NCBI RefSeq assembly: GCF_014863605.1
Contig: NZ_CP062252.1
Coordinates: 5,217,001 to 5,281,000 of the forward strand
Direction of reading: 5' to 3'
Length of the DNA: 64,000 nucleotides
Source: Pseudomonas allokribbensis
GTDB lineage: Bacteria > Pseudomonadota > Gammaproteobacteria > Pseudomonadales > Pseudomonadaceae
Below, in pieces: positions 57,891-64,000 of the stretch (position 1 is the first letter of the stretch; each line of letters starts with the position of its first letter). The notes under the pieces are model-generated. The model did not search any database. It was not told the DNA's origin and saw only the letters and a list, made by a program, of their open reading frames with translations. A program made the translations under genes and the position numbers.

Positions 57891-60800
57891 ATGTCCGAAC
57901 ACATTTTTACCGATCACCCGATGCCTGCACCGCACGTCTGGCCTGCTTCGCTGCCTTTGCCGACAAACATCGACAGCGCGCTGTTACACAGCGCCATGGA
58001 TCGCTGGCGCAGTGCCAGTCATGGTTTGCGTGACCTGTTTGACGGCGTACCGTCCATCCGCGCTTCGCTGACTGACCTGCTGGAACGTGAGCTCGATCTG
58101 GGGGAGCGGGATTCAGGCTTTCTCTTTCCGGCGACTGATAAATACTCCGAGCAATTTGTCGGTTTCACGCCGCTGCTTGCCTTCATCTATCCAAAAGACC
58201 AACCGGAAACGACGCTCGCCCGCCCCTGTGCAGTAACCGGCCTCGACAGCAACCATGCGATGGCGTCCCTTACCCCCCTTCAATTGCTGGTCCGGATCAC
58301 GGCGCTGGCCCCGGAAACTGAACTGAACCGGCGCTGGGAGTCGTACTGGAATGCCCGAGCGCCCGGGACGGCTTTTTCACGTCGTGAACAGGCCGGCCGG
58401 CTGTACCAGTCTCATCTGGAGGCAACCGCTCAGGTAGCGCTGGCGCAGCGCAGCCTGACCGCCGACCATTTAGAACCGTTATGGCTGCTCATGAATGCCT
58501 CGTCGTCCCCGCCACGCCTGGGTGATCAACCCGTGCATAGCGAAGGGTTGGAGCTGGTGCTCGGAAACGACTCCCGGGGCAAAATTCCCGGTACGTGGGT
58601 GATCAGCGTCGGAGACCGACAATCCGGGCGGCAACTCCTGTATTTGCCCCATCATCCGGTGCCCTTGCAGTCCTTCGACGGACGCAGCGATATGGAGGCC
58701 TGGTTGTCTGGCCTGGGACTCGTTCCGAACGGACTGCTCACAACCGGGCTGCGCTTTGAATACAGTGCCAGAGCCCTGCCATTGACCACAGGCATGACAG
58801 ACGTGCTGGCCCAGATGCAACAGGCCCGGATCAATACCTTGCGTCAGGGCTCGGCCGGCAAGTCCGGACTGGCCGAGCATGGCGCTCAGGCTCTGGACCA
58901 GACAGACAGGCTGGAACGCCAACTGCGCATTGCGGGGTCGCCGGCCTCCCCTCCTGCTGTGCCGGAGTGGAGGCCGGCGACCCGGGATGAAGAGCAACCG
59001 TTGTTCGGTGCGCTGACCACCGATATTCCATGGCCAGTGCGCCAGGCTGCACTCGAGCGACAGCGCGACGCCCTGCAAATCTGGTCAACCGTTGCCAGAG
59101 ATGAAGAGCGCCAGGCGTTCAAGGATCAGCTTCAGCGTCTGGAAGCTGCTGAACTGGCGGCCGATATGGCAGCTCAAGCCATGCTGTACCGCGAACGCGC
59201 ACTGGATACGGTTACCCTCGATCGCGAATTCACCGCCTTGCACCAGGCGCACAAAAAAGGGCTGCTCGCCGAAGCCGGACTGCAGCACACACTCAAGCAA
59301 CTGAGTGAAGAACAGTACGTGGCACTGATGTCTGTTCTGGACACCTCCGGCGACACCGATGCCGACTGGTGCGCAGCCGAGATATCGCTATCGGCGCGCG
59401 ACCGGCCCAACGCCTCCCGACAGACGCTCAACGGACCGCTGGTCATCACCCACGAGGTCGCCCTGTCGGATCCCGCTGCGCCTCATGCTCTGCTGTTGTA
59501 TTGGCCGGGTACTGGTGGCGGATTGCAACGGTTCGACAATCGTCGTGAACTGGAGTGCGAGGTGTTCAAGGTACAGGAGCAGGACCCGTTGCTGATGTTG
59601 CAACTGAGCCGGATCACAGGCGATCCGTTGCAGCATGTCCTGAATCAGGTGTCCGTCGAGTTCGAAGAGCAGGCAGGCGCCCTACGCCGGAACGACAGTG
59701 AAACACCCCGGTCGGCGCTACATGCCGAATATCTCGAAACCTTGCGCCGGCAGTTTGTCGCCAGACTGCAAGTGCCCGTCAGCGCCGCACGGCAACTGGC
59801 CTTGTCGCACCTTGGAGAACAAGACACCAGCGCTGCTCTGGCCTCCAGCCTGCCGGACTGGCTGAGCAATCTGTCCGGGTTCGACCGTAGCGAACTCAGG
59901 TGGCTGGTCGAGGCATACATCAAAGCCATGCAACGTAGTCAGACCCTGATGGAAACGGCCCTGCCACCGCGCGACGAATTCACCCGAAAACATTTGCAAG
60001 CCCGCCTGCGCGAGGATTTTTCGCTCAAGGGAATTTTCGATGTGCAATTGGATCTGCCCGATTCAGTCGCGATGGAACACCATGCGTTCAACGCCCCTGG
60101 CGCGCCGGGCACCCCGAAGAAACTGGTATTGGTACCCAGCAAGACACGCAGCAAGATGTCCCTTGAAACCCTCGCCCAGAGCAATATCGACAACACACCG
60201 TCGATGAGCATGGAGCCCCTGGCGCTACGCCTGGGCTTCATGAAAGTCGACGTCACCGCATCAGACGAGACCGAGCGCCAAATCCTGGCCGCCGGTATTA
60301 CCAAGGCTTACCTGACCAGAACACTGCCCGACCTGGACCTGCCCAAAGCTTACGAAACCCTGATCCACCAGGTATTCATGGGATCGAACGATGACACGCC
60401 GTTCGTCAACGAACATCGTCGCGAGTGCCTGCTGGAACCGTGGCGGTTGGTACTCAGACTGCAAGGCGAATGCGCCCGGCTGCAAAAACACATCAGCGCG
60501 CAGGACCTGCAAATCCTCGACATCGCCATCGATGCCGATACCGCCCCTGCCTGGCGTGCGAATAACAGGCACATCGTCTTGCTGCCGGCCCTGCTGACTT
60601 CCGGCGGCAGGGACACACCAAACGAAGGCCCGGTGACGATCTCCGGCGTGAGCTTCATAGAGGAACAGGTCAGCGGGACAACATTGCTGTACCTGACCGA
60701 CAGCCCCGATGGGCAATGTCTGCGTCGCTACGACAATCTGGAAACCGCGCGCAAGGCGCTCTTCAACCTGTGCATGCAGGAAAAATGGTCTGGTTACCTG

Positions 60801-63443
60801 GCCGGCCGGGCTGTGCAAGGCGACGTACGCGCCCACGAGCACCGTATAGGGCAAGCCGTGTTAAAGCGTTTCGATGCCCTGATCGGAGTGGGTGAACGCT
60901 GGCCGGCGACAACATCTTTGGCCGCGCACCTGCTCAATGCGCAAATGGGGCGACTGATCCAGGCCCATCGCAGCACTTCGCACTCCAATGCCGACCTGGC
61001 TGGTGAGCGTTACGCGTTGAGCGGCTCAAGAGTGTTTACCTACATCAAACTGGCGCTGAGTCTCGTGCCATTTGTCGGCACTGCCATTGGCCTGTACGAC
61101 GCCTGGACCAGCGCCAATCAGGCCGTGTCTGCATTGCTGCGGGGTGCTGTGGGCGATGGACTGTCGGAAATCGAAGGGTTGCTGCTGGCGCTGATCGATG
61201 CGGCGATGGACATTCTGCCCACCGTAGGCGCAGGCACCGGGGCCGCAACAGTGACGCGTGGCCGGCAGTTGCGCAAATTGGCTGCCAGCCCTGCCACGTT
61301 TCACGTACCCGACAGGCGCAGCGCGCAACATCTGAGTGCGCGGTTTGCCGGCTACGAGTGCCAGCAGCCCATTTTCCTGAGCGGCATGGAACCGGCCAGC
61401 GCAGGTCTGTTTCGCAACGTCTACCGACATGCCGACGGCGATTTTGTTATCCGTCAGGGACGGATCTATCAGGTTGAACTGAGCAAGGACTCACGGGGCT
61501 GGCGCCTGGCCGGAAGTTCGCAGAAAACCTACAAGCAGCCAATCGCTCTGGATGAAGCGGGTAACTGGGACACCCATTTCGGGGTGTATGGAACGACATT
61601 CGACGGCGGCGGCGCAGGAGGCGGCAACGTATTCGGGCACCTCGCGGATGCGCTGGATCCTGTCTGGCCGATGAGCATTCGTCAACGTCTGCCACGCTGG
61701 TGGGGTGACCGGGTGTTTCGTCGCCATCACCAATTGACCCGGCAGACTGATGACCTCGCCCGGCAGATCGACGCCCGATTCGCCGAAAGCCACGCCGCCA
61801 TCACCCGCTACAACGACGCCCCCCTCGATCAACGCCCGGCCTTGCGAGCGACCGCCGATGCGGCCTGCATCGGCGATATCGAAATAGCCAGCCGGCGTTA
61901 CCGGTTACTGACCGATCTGTTGCCTCTGACCCATGGCAACAAGCGACGCAAGGTCATCGAATGCATGAGCCTGGACGCCTGGAAAGTGACTGATCGGGTT
62001 CAACTGCGCGTTCATCACGTCAATCACCAGGTCAGCCCGCTGCTGGACCGGATTGACCCGCTGATCGAGCGTCTGATCGACCTGCCAGCAGAGCTGCTCG
62101 ATGAACACATCTCCATTCACCGGGAGATTCGCAGATTGCGCCTGGAAACGATGCAAAAAACCGAGGAGATCGAAAGCCTGATGCGCGATCTCAACCAATG
62201 GTACGAACGCATCAGCCTGCCCCGGGACAAAGCGCATCTCCGTGCCGAAGTCGAGGGTTTGAACAAGCGATTGAGCGAGAGCAACCTGCTCTATCTCAAG
62301 ACCGGCAGCTTGCTGGAGATCGTCCAGCGCTACGACAACCTGAGCGAGCTGTCCTGGCACTTTCTGCAGAGTCAGGCACGAGAGTTGCGCGCCGGGATGG
62401 ATCGTGCCCTCTACATCCAGTTCAGCCTGCCCGAGGCCGGCGCGACCCGAGGCCAACGCAATCAGATCCTGCAGGACTGCCTCGATACGTATGCACAGTT
62501 TCGGCGAGCCATGACCGCGTGGACGGCCAGTTACTCCCAACATTTTCACATGGAAGACGTCCCTGCCCTGCTGGCCGGCATCGAGAAAATGGCCGACCGG
62601 GCCCGCAGAACCCTTGAACTGCCGACAGTGTCCGCACCCACCGGGCGCAGCAACAAAAAGATCTTCATCACCGAAGACGATCAATTACTGATCGGTGTCG
62701 AACACTGGGAGTCGACCACCCAGACACGCCGCTATCACTTGACCGGCAAGGGCGGTGTCGATGAGGTGTGGGAACAGGGCAGCAACGGCAAATACCGTCT
62801 CTTGAACACCCCTGCCCGATCGACTTCCCCCATCGAGCGAAATCTGGACGCGTTAGTCACCGAGGCGCGCACGCGACTGGATCGCTTGCCGACTTACGAG
62901 ACCAAGGTGAACAACCATGCCCGGCAAGACATGCTCCCGGTCGACCTGGAACACATGATGGTCAGTGAAGCGGACGAACTGATTCGCCGCGCACAACGTA
63001 TCGAGCAGATCGATGCGCAGCACCCGATCATCGCTACCCTGCGCGGCAAAGCGACCGAAGTCCGGATTCGCGGAAGACAAATGCGCACCCGGCAGTCACT
63101 GAACAGCAAGAACCCGACCGATGGCATGCTCGACGACCTGATCGGACAGCACGCCGTGGATATTCAAAAGGTTCAGCCACTGAAAAATCTCGGCAAACGC
63201 AAGGACGGTCGTATCGATTACCTGCAGGAATACGAAGTCCGCGACAGGACACAGGCACCACCACGACTGCTGTGGTATGCCCACTTCCATTATTCCAAGG
63301 CAACCCCCGGCTTTCGCGAATTCGAAAAGGCCCATTTGAAGCTGCCCGAACACCGGTCATTGACCCACGCCGACGATCCTTCCCTGCCTTATGCCGACAT
63401 CGGCAAGCGCTCGTCGGTACTGATCCATTTCGAGAACCTGTGA
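57891..63443 (+). CDS. Very large dermonecrotic-toxin-domain-like protein
   Basis: About 1850 aa. Similar in overall architecture to the long DUF6543 / dermonecrotic-toxin-domain proteins of Pseudomonas: a long N-terminal region, a hydrophobic segment ([21 protein letters not shown], about residues 1048-1115), and a C-terminal region with [14 protein letters not shown] and [16 protein letters not shown], plus a glycine-rich [13 protein letters not shown] near residue 1239. No signal peptide or T6SS marker was seen. The start is uncertain: ATG at 57891 ([10 protein letters not shown]) was chosen because the preceding sequence looks promoter-like; ATG at 57804 or 57765 would lengthen it. A cytotoxic or injected effector is a plausible but unproven role. 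Confidence 0.7.
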   Translation: MSEHIFTDHPMPAPHVWPASLPLPTNIDSALLHSAMDRWRSASHGLRDLFDGVPSIRASLTDLLERELDLGERDSGFLFPATDKYSEQFVGFTPLLAFIYPKDQPETTLARPCAVTGLDSNHAMASLTPLQLLVRITALAPETELNRRWESYWNARAPGTAFSRREQAGRLYQSHLEATAQVALAQRSLTADHLEPLWLLMNASSSPPRLGDQPVHSEGLELVLGNDSRGKIPGTWVISVGDRQSGRQLLYLPHHPVPLQSFDGRSDMEAWLSGLGLVPNGLLTTGLRFEYSARALPLTTGMTDVLAQMQQARINTLRQGSAGKSGLAEHGAQALDQTDRLERQLRIAGSPASPPAVPEWRPATRDEEQPLFGALTTDIPWPVRQAALERQRDALQIWSTVARDEERQAFKDQLQRLEAAELAADMAAQAMLYRERALDTVTLDREFTALHQAHKKGLLAEAGLQHTLKQLSEEQYVALMSVLDTSGDTDADWCAAEISLSARDRPNASRQTLNGPLVITHEVALSDPAAPHALLLYWPGTGGGLQRFDNRRELECEVFKVQEQDPLLMLQLSRITGDPLQHVLNQVSVEFEEQAGALRRNDSETPRSALHAEYLETLRRQFVARLQVPVSAARQLALSHLGEQDTSAALASSLPDWLSNLSGFDRSELRWLVEAYIKAMQRSQTLMETALPPRDEFTRKHLQARLREDFSLKGIFDVQLDLPDSVAMEHHAFNAPGAPGTPKKLVLVPSKTRSKMSLETLAQSNIDNTPSMSMEPLALRLGFMKVDVTASDETERQILAAGITKAYLTRTLPDLDLPKAYETLIHQVFMGSNDDTPFVNEHRRECLLEPWRLVLRLQGECARLQKHISAQDLQILDIAIDADTAPAWRANNRHIVLLPALLTSGGRDTPNEGPVTISGVSFIEEQVSGTTLLYLTDSPDGQCLRRYDNLETARKALFNLCMQEKWSGYLAGRAVQGDVRAHEHRIGQAVLKRFDALIGVGERWPATTSLAAHLLNAQMGRLIQAHRSTSHSNADLAGERYALSGSRVFTYIKLALSLVPFVGTAIGLYDAWTSANQAVSALLRGAVGDGLSEIEGLLLALIDAAMDILPTVGAGTGAATVTRGRQLRKLAASPATFHVPDRRSAQHLSARFAGYECQQPIFLSGMEPASAGLFRNVYRHADGDFVIRQGRIYQVELSKDSRGWRLAGSSQKTYKQPIALDEAGNWDTHFGVYGTTFDGGGAGGGNVFGHLADALDPVWPMSIRQRLPRWWGDRVFRRHHQLTRQTDDLARQIDARFAESHAAITRYNDAPLDQRPALRATADAACIGDIEIASRRYRLLTDLLPLTHGNKRRKVIECMSLDAWKVTDRVQLRVHHVNHQVSPLLDRIDPLIERLIDLPAELLDEHISIHREIRRLRLETMQKTEEIESLMRDLNQWYERISLPRDKAHLRAEVEGLNKRLSESNLLYLKTGSLLEIVQRYDNLSELSWHFLQSQARELRAGMDRALYIQFSLPEAGATRGQRNQILQDCLDTYAQFRRAMTAWTASYSQHFHMEDVPALLAGIEKMADRARRTLELPTVSAPTGRSNKKIFITEDDQLLIGVEHWESTTQTRRYHLTGKGGVDEVWEQGSNGKYRLLNTPARSTSPIERNLDALVTEARTRLDRLPTYETKVNNHARQDMLPVDLEHMMVSEADELIRRAQRIEQIDAQHPIIATLRGKATEVRIRGRQMRTRQSLNSKNPTDGMLDDLIGQHAVDIQKVQPLKNLGKRKDGRIDYLQEYEVRDRTQAPPRLLWYAHFHYSKATPGFREFEKAHLKLPEHRSLTHADDPSLPYADIGKRSSVLIHFENL

Positions 63444-63451
63444 AAACGAAC

Positions 63452-63476
63452 GGGGGAGCGGTCAATGCGCTCCCCC
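63452..63476. terminator. hairpin between toxin gene and metE
   Basis: 9-bp stem GGGGGAGCG / CGCTCCCCC, loop GTCAATG, followed by GCTTTG. Confidence 0.75.
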
Positions 63477-63482
63477 GCTTTG

Positions 63483-64000
63483 TCAGGCCAACTGACTGCG
63501 CAACTGCCGTGCCGCCGCAACCATGTTCACCAATGCCGCTTCAGTCTCCGGCCAGGCACGAGTCTTCAACCCGCAATCGGGGTTGACCCACAAGCGCTGC
63601 GCCGGAATACGCTTCACGGCCTTGCTCATCAACTTGACCATTTCCGCCGTGTCCGGCACCCGTGGCGAGTGGATGTCGTAGACGCCCGGGCCGATGTCGT
63701 TCGGGTAGTCGAACGCTTCGAAGGCTTCGAGCAGTTCCATGTCCGAACGCGAGGTTTCGATGGTGATCACGTCGGCGTCCATGTCGGCGATCGCCTTGAT
63801 CACGTCGTTGAATTCGCTGTAGCACATGTGGGTGTGAATCTGGGTTTCATCCTTCACGCCCGAGGCCGTCAGGCGGAACGCGTCCACGGCCCAGTCGAGG
63901 TATTCCTGCCATTGCTCACGGCGCAGCGGCAGGCCTTCACGGAACGCGGCTTCGTCGATCTGGACGATCTTGATCCCGGCGTTTTCCAGATCCACCACTT
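63483..64000 (-). CDS. metE: Cobalamin-independent methionine synthase (C-terminal part, cut by right edge)
   Basis: 172 in-frame residues of the MetE C-terminal domain, open to the right edge. Zinc ligands are seen: His and Cys of THMCYSEF, Glu of [10 protein letters not shown] and Cys of NPDCGLKTR. It transfers methyl from methyltetrahydropteroyl-triglutamate to homocysteine. The N-terminal domain and promoter are beyond the window. Confidence 0.95.
   Translation of the reverse strand, partial: VVDLENAGIKIVQIDEAAFREGLPLRREQWQEYLDWAVDAFRLTASGVKDETQIHTHMCYSEFNDVIKAIADMDADVITIETSRSDMELLEAFEAFDYPNDIGPGVYDIHSPRVPDTAEMVKLMSKAVKRIPAQRLWVNPDCGLKTRAWPETEAALVNMVAAARQLRSQLA

Overview
The window is chromosomal DNA of a fluorescent-group Pseudomonas (P. 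fluorescens / P. putida lineage). The gene content and order match that genus: colRS next to groESL; argG-motY-pyrC-rnt-prx-bfd-bfrB-grxD; argF with an ABC ATPase; glpF-glpK-glpR-glpD followed by the acidic amino-acid transporter and its AauRS two-component system. No rRNA, tRNA, CRISPR array or insertion sequence was recognised. All assignments come from reading the sequence; no database search was run.

Layout. 1-4.6 kb: colS (cut by the left edge), colR, and two envelope-modifying membrane enzymes (an LtaS-type sulfatase-fold protein and a PAP2 phosphatase). 4.6-12.5 kb: groEL/groES with a heat-shock-type promoter, fxsA, a HugZ-like flavoprotein, an SDR, mrp/apbC and metG. 12.5-17.4 kb: an aberrant Rnf-type operon (A, B, D, G, E, no C) coupled to nth and a small PA3496-like gene. 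17.5-19.2 kb: an AT-rich islet with an orphan NarL-type regulator and an unknown membrane protein. 19.2-25.7 kb: argG, motY, pyrC, rnt, and an iron/peroxide group (prx, bfd, bfrB, grxD). 25.8-32.2 kb: a molybdopterin oxidoreductase, argF with an ABC ATPase, a PhzF-like protein and YbaK. 32.5-37.6 kb: glycerol catabolism (glpF, glpK, glpR, glpD). 37.6-44.8 kb: the sigma-54-dependent glutamate/aspartate uptake operon, aauS-aauR and glpM.

44.8-55.9 kb is the most interesting part. A ureohydrolase-fold protein with a paired small flippase, a desaturase, a MipA-type outer-membrane protein, and a six-gene operon (HAD phosphatase, class III aminotransferase, alpha/beta hydrolase, FemAB/GNAT-like acyltransferase, sensor kinase, sigma-54 activator) lie together. 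Two sigma-54 promoter matches precede the two forward operons, and a 5'-TTTGTAGC/GCTACAAA inverted repeat lies upstream of the second. My reading is a self-regulated pathway that makes and exports a small amino (possibly acylated) compound; the product is unknown.

55.9-64 kb: a FrnE/DsbA-like oxidoreductase, a secreted alpha/beta hydrolase, a very large (about 1850 aa) dermonecrotic-toxin-like protein, and the C-terminal part of metE running off the right edge.

Main oddities: (1) the Rnf operon lacks rnfC, its RnfA and RnfE homologues lack three of the four membrane iron-sulfur cysteines, and RnfB lacks its membrane anchor but carries a repetitive RnfC-like tail; (2) the sigma-54 pathway just described; (3) the giant toxin with no visible secretion partner.
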